The position numbers and the translations under genes were made by a program. DNA of 64,000 nucleotides, taken from contig JAIWZP010000090.1 of NCBI GenBank assembly GCA_025201375.1, positions 1 to 64,000 on the forward strand, read 5' to 3'. This document shows positions 25,027 to 34,169 of this stretch, piece after piece (position 1 is the stretch's first letter; each line of letters starts with the position of its first letter). This DNA comes from Gongronella butleri (lineage: Eukaryota > Mucoromycota > Mucoromycetes > Mucorales > Cunninghamellaceae). The notes beneath the pieces were generated by a model. It was not told the origin of the DNA and ran no database searches. It worked only from the letters and a program-made list of their open reading frames with translations.

Positions 25027-25632
25027 GCCTAGCTAGGATTTTCTGTTCATACTGTAAAACATCGAGAATTGGGCAATCGCATTGGCACTTTGAGTGCACT
25101 TGGCTTTGCATTTGCGATGCTCTGACAGACGTTCTTCTAGGGGTAATTGATGATTCTAAATCGCATGGTGAAGTCTGAAATGCATGTCAGATTGCTGAAT
25201 TTTGAGCACTTAAGCGATTTGCCCCGATTTCGCCCTGTCTTTGAAGTTTGCTCTACTGTAATACAAATGCTTCAAAAATCGCTCAATTCGTAATTCTGTT
25301 TACGCAGCCAGATGTAAAATTTAATTTAGAATCGAATAAAGTTCTCACACTATGTCCGTTAACTTAATAAAATTTCGAGATAATCGCACTTTACGCGATT
25401 TTACGCGATTTGGCCTTTGGCGGCGGTACAGTAAAAGTGCGATTATCAGGTGTTTTTACTAAACGAGCAAGGCTCGAAAGTAACACCATTCGATTCCAAA
25501 TCAAATTTTACATCCAGGGGCATCGCGTTAATAATTCATCTCAGTGCATTCCTGGGCGCTCAGCAAGAGATTAAAGTCAAAATGCAGCTGCCCACCAATT
25601 CTCGATTTATGAACAGAAAATCATAGGTAGGC
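25027..25632. mobile_element. Second copy of the TIR element, without target duplication
   Basis: It aligns end to end with 23630-24210 and has the same terminal GCCTAGCTAGG. It is longer mainly through short insertions: TACTGTA at 25050 and 25254, TACAGTA at 25427, and a few 3-base changes. The flanks (CGTCGACGGG and ACTGTTCTAC) do not match each other. Like copy 1 it is followed by the tail of repeat A, so it may have moved as a larger duplicated segment or been rearranged after insertion. Confidence 0.82.
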
Positions 25633-25639
25633 ACTGTTC

Positions 25640-26710
25640 TACTGTAGGCTGTACGTAAAAAAAATTCTGGAGGCACAGCAGGCCGGTATCATAAAGTCTG
25701 AAAACACGCATTTTTACATTTTCGCGTCCAAAAAAAATCGGGCGGGTCTGTATTGACTATTGAGCACTGAGCAATAGTTTACGCCACGATGCAAGTTTGA
25801 AGTTTTATTGGCGGGCAAGTAGGCTGTAAAAAATTTCTGGAGGCGCAGCAGGCCGGCAAAGTCTGAAAAACACGCTTTTGGTTTTTAAAAGGTAAATGTG
25901 TATCATACGTTTTTCGTGGCTCCGAGAAAAAATCATACCAAACGCGTTGCGTATTTTTGCCTTCAACGCGTGCGATGCGCCTCGCACTCCACACTCACAC
26001 CTCACGCGTCACGTCGCATTTTTTTTTACACATTGGCCCACACCCACACCCAGGGACCCAGCCCGCCACACCCTGCCCACACCCGCACACCCACACCCGG
26101 CACCATACAGTATGTGATTGAACACTGGGCTGTTCTAGTTTACACCGTGGCGGGTGGCGCGCGTTTCATTGGCGGGCAGCTGGACTGTATGATAAAAAAA
26201 TTTCTGGAGGCACAGCAGGCCGGCAAAGTCTACAGTAAAAACACGCTCTTTGGTTTTTAAAAGGCAAATGTGTAAGTTTTTGTGCAGCGCAGCGCGATAC
26301 TTCAGGCATTGAAATGATAGCACGCGTCGTTTTCTGCCCAGCGAGATTAAAACATGATGGACGGATCAAACACTAAATATTTTTTGTGCAAAAATCCAAA
26401 ACGAATGAAAATTGTGTTTTTGTGAATTTTCTCAAGCACTTGCTGAGAAGTGAGAAGAAAAAATATGAGGGGTTTTGGAATTGCGAGCTCAAAAAAAAAA
26501 ATCGGGCCGACCCACCATTCCACGCACAGGCGGTTGTTGATCGCGTGACACATCTTTCATCGGTGGGTCAGGTAGGCTGTATTACTGTAAGTACAGTATT
26601 ATCATATGATAAAAAAACCTGGAGACATACAGTACGTAGCAAACCGGTACTGTAGTATCAATAAAGTTTGAAAAGCACGCTTTTCAAAAGGCAAATTCTT
26701 GATCTGCGCC
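25640..26710. repeat. Tandemly scattered tails of repeat family A
   Basis: Four partial copies of the last part of repeat A lie at about 25640-25720, 25795-25910, 26155-26280 and 26560-26705. Each holds the GTAGGCTGTAAAAAAA-like start, the TTCTGGAGGCACAGCAGG core and a GCAAAGTCTGAAAAACACG end, increasingly broken toward 26.7 kb. Differences between them are mostly 4-5-bp insertions next to TA. A C-rich CCCACA tract lies between at 26035-26100. Confidence 0.72.
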
Positions 26711-26849
26711 GGGTAGTAACTACTGTAGGACATTGTTGCATTCATCTGAAGCAGCAATTGAAGCATATGATGTGATAAAAAAATGCAAAAAGCGAAAACA
26801 CTTGCTTGTTTTCCACATTTAATTTGATTTTTTTTTTTGTATACTGTAA

Positions 26850-27817
26850 AGCACACATTTAAGTTTTATTAAACGGGTGCACCTTCTTGCAATCAGCAAC
26901 AACCTATCGTATGCGCGCTAATGCTGACACACACGAGCGCCTCACAAAAAAATATAATATCATAAAAATTGCTTTTTTTTTTTCCAATGCACGATTTGGC
27001 CGCGGCCTTTCAGGCTACAAAAGGGGTCACAAAGCAAAAAGGCAAGACTTTTTCTTGCCGAATATCGTACCGTACGTCCTTTCGCAGTATTCTATCTATC
27101 CCGGATGTTTTGGCGCGCGCGCGCGCCATGTTTTCTTAAGCATCATATCATAAAAATACCATAAAGCGGATTTTAGAAAGGCACACAGAGTGGTGCGGTT
27201 GCATGGTGCCGCTGTTGTTGATGTTGAAAAGACGCACACACGGCCGCCGCTCTCTCCAACCAATGATTCCCTTGTGTTGAGATGGACCTTGGATCGCTGC
27301 AAAAGGAAATCAAAGAACAGCTCCAAGCATTGGTCCCAGAGTTGAAGCTGCATTTTGGCACGTTCAATGGAAGGACAACGTGGCCTTCCTAAATAAGGCG
27401 CGACTCCGTCTGTTCATGTTTTTGTCGCACCAGCAAGATGCTTGTTTTAATCAATAGATCTACAGCATGCTGGCCGGCTTGATGATGACGACAGCGGCGA
27501 AAGTAATGTGAGAATGGACGTGCTGACGTTTCATGACGAAGCCAGCCACGAAATGCGGAACAATGCAATCACTTTTTGTCCAAAAATCCATCGTCCCACT
27601 GCTGGATTTTGTTCCTTTGACGCTGTTTGGCTGTTCCTGGAATTCCATTTGCATAAAATTGTTGCCAAAACCCCGGTAATGCCAAGAAGACATGATGAAT
27701 GAGAGCCTCGAAAAACGTCATGCTCTCCCCACAAATGGCCAATGATTTCGATCGGATTTAGTAGCGGGTATATTTGGGGATCGCTTGTATTTTTGAGTTG
27801 TTTGATCCCATTGTCCT
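26850..27817. other. Intergenic, no gene recognised
   Basis: There are several AT-rich words and a GCGCGCGCGC run near 27115. Short frames on both strands show no recognisable family. A footprint-like CATATCATAAAA lies near 27141. Confidence 0.35.
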
Positions 27818-27825
27818 ATAAAAAG
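27818..27825 (+). promoter_or_regulatory. TATA box of HbpS-like gene
   Basis: TATAAAAA occurs 79 bases upstream of the start codon at 27897, the spacing seen at other TATA-bearing genes of this window. Confidence 0.6.
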
Positions 27826-27896
27826 GGTATAATTTCTTTGATCCGCTCCCCCTTTTTTACGCATCATCCCCATCCCTCTCCTTTTGTCTTTTGAAA

Positions 27897-28367
27897 ATGC
27901 ACAAATCCATTCTTTTCCTTGTCTTGCTTGTCATCACCATGGTGTGCGCTGGCCGTGAAGTGGTCAATGTTGACACATTGTCCACGGACGCCGCCATCAA
28001 GTCTGCTGAGGCCGTGTTGAAGGCTGCGCGCAAGGCGGGCCATTATGTGTCTGTTGCGGTGATTGACCGCTCGGGCAAGTACCGCTTGCTGATCTCGGAC
28101 AACAATGCTGGCCCCCAAACCGAAGAATCCGCCAAGCGCAAGGCTTTCACGGCCGTCTCCTTTGGCCGTCCCACGTCCAACTTGACCGCTGCCGCCGGTG
28201 GCGCTGGCGTGACCATCCACGATATACCAGGTTCGCTATTTCTGGCTGGCGGCGTGCCAATCGCGCACAATGGCATTGCCATTGGTGCCATTGGCGTCGG
28301 TGGCGCCCCCACGGGCGACGCGGATGAACAGTACGCCAATGCTGGTCTTGCCACCATTCACTTGTGA
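27897..28367 (+). CDS. Secreted HbpS/GlcG-type (haem-degrading domain) protein
   Basis: An intronless frame of 156 residues starts at ATG 27897. The N-terminus MHKSILFLVLLVITMVCAG is a clear signal peptide. The rest is one domain of the HbpS/GlcG/PduO C-terminal family (Pfam haem-degrading): AAARKAGHYVSVAVIDRSG-like sequence near 50-65, RKAFTAVSFGRPT, GGVPIAHNGIAIGAIGVGG, and DEQYANAGL at the end. Bacterial HbpS binds haem and iron outside the cell, but many members have no proven activity, so the function here is open. The gene has a TATA box and no introns, unlike its intron-rich neighbours, which would fit a bacterial ancestry or simple intron loss. Confidence 0.88.
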   Translation: MHKSILFLVLLVITMVCAGREVVNVDTLSTDAAIKSAEAVLKAARKAGHYVSVAVIDRSGKYRLLISDNNAGPQTEESAKRKAFTAVSFGRPTSNLTAAAGGAGVTIHDIPGSLFLAGGVPIAHNGIAIGAIGVGGAPTGDADEQYANAGLATIHL

Positions 28368-28632
28368 TAAAAAAAAAAGCATCCTATGTACTACTATTAC
28401 GCGCTGATGAATAAATAATCGGTCAAATCATTGAAAAAGCAAGTCGTCGTTATTTTTTTTAAAAAAAAAAAAAAGCGCGTGCGGCCATCTCAGACCCGCT
28501 ATAACACGCACGCGCACGCATTGAGCTAAAACACGCACACACACGCATTGAAAAGCATTGGTAAAGGCAGACAGGCATTTTATTTTACAAAATCAGCAAA
28601 AGCAGACAAGAGTGGGTGTGCATTCCGCCTGT

Positions 28633-29331
28633 TTACGCAAAGCTCACTGTTCGCTTGTCGGTCATGACGCGCACGATGGAGCCAGTGCCGGCAACCTCGG
28701 TCAACTAGCGCCAAAGAAAAAAAGGGGTGAATGGATGTCAAAACCGCGTCATTTGTGCCATGTCGCGTCGCAATGCGCGCCTTCGTGTTCATTTTTGCTT
28801 TGTACCTTTTCGTGCCAAGTCAGCAAGACGCTGGAATTAAACAGATCGGGCTTGGCCATGCCGGCATAGAGATATTTCATCAGGACATCGCGCTGCTCTT
28901 GGCCGAGATCCTTGACCACCGACGCAATGTCCGATGCTCGGAAGGCATTCAACACGTCGACGACGGCCTGTGTGCTGGCAAGCTAGAAAACGAACAATTG
29001 GCGACGTGTGAGCCCAATTTCATGCCCATTGAGAAAAAAAAGCCTTACCTTGGCTTGGTCAGTGTTGCGGATATAAGGCGGGTTCTCCAGAGAGCGCGTG
29101 AGAGCCGCGTTCAAGTCACCCCTAAGCAAAAAGGCGTCAGCGGGACCCGCGCCAAGGCAAGAAACTAGTGTTCATTTACCTGTTCATCAGGTTGCGCACA
29201 TCGCTGGCGCGTGTCTGGGCGTCGGCCTCAGCCTGTTGCGGCGTGAGCCCCGCCTCAAACTCGGCGAGAATTTCGTCCTCCGTGTAAGCGTCCTCGTCGT
29301 ACTGGTCAACGTCGATTTTGCGCCAAGACAT
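28633..29331 (-). CDS. ARC15: Arp2/3 complex subunit 5 (p16-Arc)
   Basis: Exons 29180-29331, 29049-29121, 28806-28982 and 28633-28704 encode 157 residues. The protein starts MSWRKIDVDQYDEDAYTEDE and ends LTEVAGTGSIVRVMTDKRTV plus a short tail, which is diagnostic for the ARPC5 family; LENPPYIRNTDQAK and DVLMKYLYAGM lie between. It is a structural subunit of the seven-protein complex that nucleates branched actin filaments at endocytic sites. It is divergent from TIM21, with only about 213 bases between the two start codons, so the two share a compact promoter region. Confidence 0.95.
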
Positions 29332-29544
29332 GTTATGGATGAAAAAGTAAAAAGCAAAAAAAGCGAGAAAAAAAAAAGAGGGTAATGGGAGCCAAGGCGG
29401 CATTTTTCTTTCGTTTGAGCGCTGCGAGCGGCGTTTCAAAACAACGGTCAAAAAGGACAAAGAAGCAGATGGTGTGCTGCTCCGCACTTTTTTTTTCTTC
29501 CTTGTATTTTCTCACATAGACTTTTGAAAAAGACCCTTTTTTTC

Positions 29545-30409
29545 ATGCTGCGAATTGCTAGGTATGCTTGTAAACGTCGCCAACGACGCTCGCTTTCCCG
29601 CGCAGCCGGCTCAATTCCTTTTTATTTTCGTTTGCAGATCCATGCCTGTCCACCGCGTCGCGCGGCAACCTGTCTCGCGCCCCTTGACGACGTCCACATG
29701 CGTGCGAGCGCAAGCGCCTCCCACGCGCAAGCGCTCGTCGCTCATTTCCCAGGAAACAGCACAGCAATGGAAGGATTTGACACCGACACAAAAGGGTAAA
29801 AAGGGCCATTGGACTCGCTTTAAAAGCAAATTTGTGCTCAATTCGTCCTTTTTTTTTGGTAGTGGCTGCCGCGTCCAAGGCGAGCTTCAATTTCACGGTG
29901 ATTGGCGTGGGTGTCGCATTGACAGCCGGCCTGGTGTATGTCGTCAGCACGGAATTGTTTGGCTCGCAAAGCTCGACAAACATCTTTTCTGATGCTCTGG
30001 AGCGCGCACGTCACAACGAGGAGGTAAAAAAAAAATAAAAGAGAAGCGCGTCGCCATCCACGCCGGCCATCCATGGCGCCATCATCGTGTTGCTCACCTG
30101 ATTGTCATTTCCCTATTTTTTCTTGTTTTCTAGCTGATCACCCTCATTGGCGAGCCCATGAAGGGCCACGGTGCGCCGTCGCGCAGCCGCATGCGCCGCA
30201 ATCGCCGCATCCAATACCAGATGGTGGACGACCAGCAGGGCAATGAGCATTTGCTGATGAAATTCTACGTAGAAGGCCCTCTCAGCGAAGGCACAGGCAT
30301 GGTCGACATGGTCAAGGGCGACGGTGGCAAATGGGTGTACCGCCAGCTGTACGTCGACGTCCCCGGCCAAGGCTACCCTTCTAGACGAATTCACCTGAAC
30401 AAGGATTAA
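29545..30409 (+). CDS. TIM21: Mitochondrial import subunit Tim21
   Basis: Exons 29545-29561, 29638-29795, 29863-30023 and 30134-30409 encode about 203 residues. The first coding exon is 17 nt (MLRIA plus two bases). The N-terminus is basic and rich in Ser and Thr, a mitochondrial presequence. A membrane segment (FTVIGVGVALTAGLVYVV) lies near residue 75, then the intermembrane-space domain with LITLIGEPMKGHG, RMRRNRRIQYQ, FYVEGPLSEGTG and WVYRQLYVDVPG. Tim21 links the TIM23 translocase with the TOM complex and the respiratory chain in the inner membrane. Confidence 0.92.
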
Positions 30410-30584
30410 AAAAAAGAAAAGAGTGGCATTTTTATTAGAAAAAAAGACTTGATCATCAAAAATAAGGAATACGAGAGGTGGCAAAAAGCCAAATTGATAA
30501 AGAAAAGTGGGCAAAAAGGGGAGAGTGGGTGGGTGGGTGGGGGGATCCAAGAATTAGCAAAGCAAGCGCGTACCAGACTCACGC

Positions 30585-32438
30585 TTACTTGTTGAAGGAG
30601 AAGCCCTTCTTCTTGGCCTTTTCGGGCGTCATGGGTCGGCCAGACTCCAAGCGGCGGCGCTTCTCTTCCAAATCGATGCGCTGCTTCTCCAATGCCTCCT
30701 TCATCTCCTTGTGGCGCGCGTACAGCTACAAAAAAAAAAAATTAAAAAATTAGAAATTGTCAGCGATTTTTGTCTTTTTTTTTTTTTTTTTATCTAATTG
30801 TGGACGTACCTCCTCCTCGGATTGCTTGAGCTTGGTCTCCTTTTCTTGGACCTTGGCCTGGAAGACGGCGCGCATCTCGGCCTCCATCTTGGCGAGCTTT
30901 TGTTCGTGGGCAAGGCGCTCTTCTTCCATCTTTTGGACGGGATTGACCTCCTTGAAGACGCTGGGGTCTTGCTGGATGCCCATGGCTTGGAGCTTTTCTG
31001 TTCGGTAGTTTTCGTACAGCGAGTTGTTGGTGTACTCCTTGAGCTCTTCCATGTGCGTGCTAAATGGATGAAAAAAAAAAAAAGAAAAATTGAGTGTCAT
31101 GGCGCTTTTGAAAAAAAAAAAAACTAATATCCAAGTTTTACCGGATGAGCATTTGGCGGAGCTTGACAAAATCGCAGTGTTCCTCATTGTCGACCTCAAT
31201 GACACCCCAGGGGTACGAGCGGCCACGGACGCGGCGGCCATCGCCAACGTCAATTTCCTTGTCGGAGCCAACGACGGCAAAGGGGATCTTGGACACGATC
31301 TCGCGGTTCTCGGCAATGGTCTCCTGGTCGTCGTACTCGTACGCGGGCGCCTGGTAAATCTCAATCTTGTGATGATTGATGTCGGCCAAGATGCGCTTTT
31401 TAAAATCGGCCACTTCTTCCTCGGTCAGCGTGTCCGCCTTGGCAATCACAGGGATCAAATTGACGCGCGTGTGCAGACGGCGCATAAACTCAATGTCCAT
31501 GGGCTTGAGACTAAACAAAAGCACAAAGGGAAATCAGCGGATAAAATGGTTATTTTAAAAAAAAAAACCGAAAAAAAAACTTACGCGTGGCCAGTGGGGC
31601 TGATAAAGTAAATACACGCGTGGATGCGATTGTCCATCACCTTGCGGCGGTTCACGCGATTCTCTTGCTCCAAGTAGGCATCAAAGCGCGACTCAATGTC
31701 GTCCAAGATGGGCTTCCAGCTGTTGCCAATGGCCAAAGAAGAAAAATGAGATACTGTCCCTTTTTTTCGTGGTGTGCCTTTTTTTTTTTTTTTTTTACCT
31801 TTCTTCATTGTTGACGAAATCGCCAAAGCCAGGGGTATCGACCACGGTCAATTGGAGCTTGACGCCATTCTCTTCAATGTCAGAAGTGATGGACTTGATT
31901 TCGACGGTTTGGGGCGATTCGTGCGTCATGCCAATGTTTTCCTTGGCCTGGTACAGCTGCGTGTTGAACAACGTGTTGACCAAGGTCGATTTACCGAGAC
32001 CCGACTCGCCTTTAGCAGGGAGAAAAACGCAGCAAAAGAAAAAAAAAAGGAGAAAAAGCGAAAAAGCTTGTCAGGGGAAGGCCGTAACGAGATCAATTCG
32101 TTTTTTTTTTTTCATCCATACCGACGACCATGCAGGTAAACTGGAAACCCTTTTTCACGGACTTGCGGTGGACCTGGTTGGGCAAGTTGGCAAAGCCGAC
32201 GTAGCCTTGCAATTTCTTGCGCACGACGTTAATCTATAATCAAAAAAGATGTCAATTGCCCATTTCCCCACAGGGACCCGCACCCCCCGTTCGTCGCGAC
32301 CGCGTGTTGTCGTTGTACTTACGGCCGAGGGGGAGGGAACAGGGGAGCCGTTCGTATCGTCTGTACAAAAAGAGAGAAAAAGAAAAAGAATTAGCCGCCT
32401 TTCAAGCCAAAAGGTTGCTTGTCAGCCTTACCAGACAT
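30585..32438 (-). CDS. CDC3: Septin, Cdc3/AspB group
   Basis: Eight exons (32432-32438, 32323-32360, 32122-32233, 31799-32009, 31585-31719, 31142-31510, 30810-31059, 30585-30725) encode about 420 residues. It has the polybasic region before the G domain (HRKSVKKG), P-loop [20 protein letters not shown], the septin-unique element with [14 protein letters not shown] and [15 protein letters not shown], and a C-terminal coiled coil ([29 protein letters not shown]). The sequence follows Cdc3/AspB most closely. Septins form filaments at septa, bud necks and hyphal tips. The first coding exon is only ATGTCTG, seven bases. Confidence 0.94.
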
Positions 32439-33098
32439 GGTGAAAGAGCAAGATGATGAGGCAAAAAAGTCAGAAAAATAAGAGACGAGGGGTAAAGGAA
32501 CAGATAAAAAGAACGTTGACTAGGACCGAGTCAAAAAATCAAGCCAAATAGCAAGTGAGAATGAGGGGCAAGGGGGACCGAGGGGGGGGAAGTGCAAAAG
32601 TAGCAACAGTGGAGCTCCAGGAGTGAACAAAAGCAAAAAAAAAAAGTGCCTGTTTGCTGAAAGGAGAGTGGAAAAAGAGAAAGGGCACACACAAAAAAAG
32701 AAAGGGAAGCGCCGTCAAGGGCAAACAAAAAAATCAAATGTTACACACAACGCCCGGCGGGGGTTCAACCATCGAATTTGAGGGGATCATCCAAAAAAAA
32801 AAAAAAAAACGAGAATGGGCGTGTCACAAAAGATGGAGGGCGTGCATGGCAACAAAGAGAGTGCCGAAAAAAAAAGGAGGTCGTGTTCATGCCTCGAGCC
32901 GATTGCCAAGCGGAAAAGCTCCCCCCCCAAAATAAACATACTCACCCGTTCAAGGGGTAATGCTTCCCCCTTCTCACACTGGCTAGCATGGCAATTGTCA
33001 TTGGATCCTTAATAAATAAGCACCTCGTTCCTTTTTTTTTCTTCTTTTTCTTTTTCCACGCACCTTTTTTTTTTCATTGTCTCTTTTTCTCTTTTACA
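32439..33098. promoter_or_regulatory. Intergenic region upstream of septin and small gene
   Basis: This is a 660-base divergent spacer of A-rich tracts on the septin side (32640-32730, 32790-32880) and T-rich tracts just before the plus-strand start (33030-33095). Nothing else is recognised. Confidence 0.4.
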
Positions 33099-33548
33099 AT
33101 GCAGGCCAACGCGTCACTCTTTGACACGCTGCCGCAATTGGACGCGTGGTACGACCGACCCGGCCAAGTGGCAGACACAAACGCGCCTCCGCCGCGAAAA
33201 TGGGTCGTCCGCTTCGACCCCGACCCAACTTTTTACGACAGCTGCTTCTCGTCACTCTCGTATTCATCCGTGGACTCGGCGCAGGGCGCTCATCCCACAC
33301 AGCACGCTGACAATCAGCACAAACACGCACGTAATAAACAAAGTAAGCAAAAACATAGCCATATGCAGCCTCAATGATTTCATGCTGGATGCCGATTGTT
33401 TATTTTTGCTTTCATTGTCCTAGGGGCGCTTCGAAAAAAGGTGAGCAGCCTTTTCCATTGGGTCGGCAAGCTGCATTGAGACGCTCGCTCCCCCTTTTCC
33501 ATTTCCTGTATAAAGCATCATTCATTTCATCATCGCTGCGAGATCTAA
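33099..33548 (+). CDS. Small hypothetical protein
   Basis: A model with exons 33099-33342, 33424-33440 and 33543-33548 gives 88 residues. It starts MQANASLFDTLPQLDAWYDR, has a PPPRKWVVRFDPDPTFYDSC core, and a His/Gln-rich end. The upstream pyrimidine tract and ATG context are good and the donors are consensus, but I do not recognise the family and the last exon is only ATC plus a stop. It converges on, and touches, the minus-strand gene ending at 33545. Confidence 0.4.
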
Positions 33549-34055
33549 ATCCACACAATGGCGCCCCCCAAAAATACAAGGTGAGCACTGGCAAGCTCGT
33601 TGAAAAAAAAAAAAACACAATTTTCACTCCAGTGCCTTACCTCGTCGTGTAAAGAGCGCTCCGTATGGCTCGACTTCCATCTGGAGGACAGCTGCTTGAT
33701 ACTCTTCTTTAGCCGCCTCTCATCTCGCTCTTTGGATTGTACCAGTGCATCTACAATGTATCAATAAACAAACAAATAAGCAAATCTTTTCATTTTTCCT
33801 CGTTGACATGGCAAACAAAACACACATCACGCTCGTCCTTTTCCTTTTCTTACCAATTGGGTTCTCCTTTTGTTGCTGGTCCTCGCGGAACTTGCGCAGC
33901 TTCTGCTGATAACCGTAGCGTAGCTCGTGTTTGACTTTTTTCAGACCCTTGTTGGTATCGGGAAGTTTGGTCTTTTTTGGTTGTTGCTTTTCCACCTTTT
34001 TCGCCTTGGGCTTTATTAAAAGATCTAGGGACTGCTTAGCGAATCTAGTCGACAT
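33545..34055 (-). CDS. Small basic hypothetical protein
   Basis: Exons 33854-34055, 33641-33750 and 33545-33595 join in frame to 120 residues. The first exon is very basic (KPKAKKVEKQQPKKTKLPD, KHELRYGYQQKLRKFRED), the second predicts a helix (ERDERRLKKSIKQL), and the third is hydrophobic (AHLVFLGGAIVWI). The family is not recognised. A basic helical protein of this size could be a small nucleolar or ribosome-associated factor, but that is a guess. The last intron is weak; read-through of it stays open to the same stop. Confidence 0.5.
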
Positions 34056-34169
34056 GATAGAATTACACAGGAAAAAAAAAAAGAAAAAAAAAAAAAAGGG
34101 AGAAAATGGGGCATGATGGCGGCGGGAGGCTGGGTATTTTCAAAATTTTCGGACTCAGAAGCAGTTTGC

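Larger units (their letters stand above)
21457..26848. repeat. Field of TACTGTA/TACAGTA words (putative transposon footprints)
   Basis: By eye the heptamer occurs 27 times here: for example 21457, 21462, 21471, 21545, 21654, 21851, 22165, 22321, 22779, 22934, 22994, 23067, 24355, 24858, 24897, 25050, 25254, 25427, 25640, 26105, 26231, 26583, 26592, 26628, 26648, 26721 and 26842. About one would be expected in 5.4 kb at this base composition. At 25254 and 25427 the other copy of the same repeat has a bare TA, so each is a clean 5-bp insertion. This is the canonical excision scar of Sleeping Beauty-type Tc1 elements. No transposase gene is present in the window. Confidence 0.7.

Noticed and set aside
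26035..26100. Telomere-like C-rich CCCACA tract
   Set aside because: Units are irregular and not CCCTAA; it lies between ordinary repeat copies.
33553..33756. Extra plus-strand exons after 33553 (a MAPPKNTR-like start and a downstream exon)
   Set aside because: The same bases form a better minus-strand exon (33641-33750) with consensus donor and acceptor, so the plus reading is a shadow.
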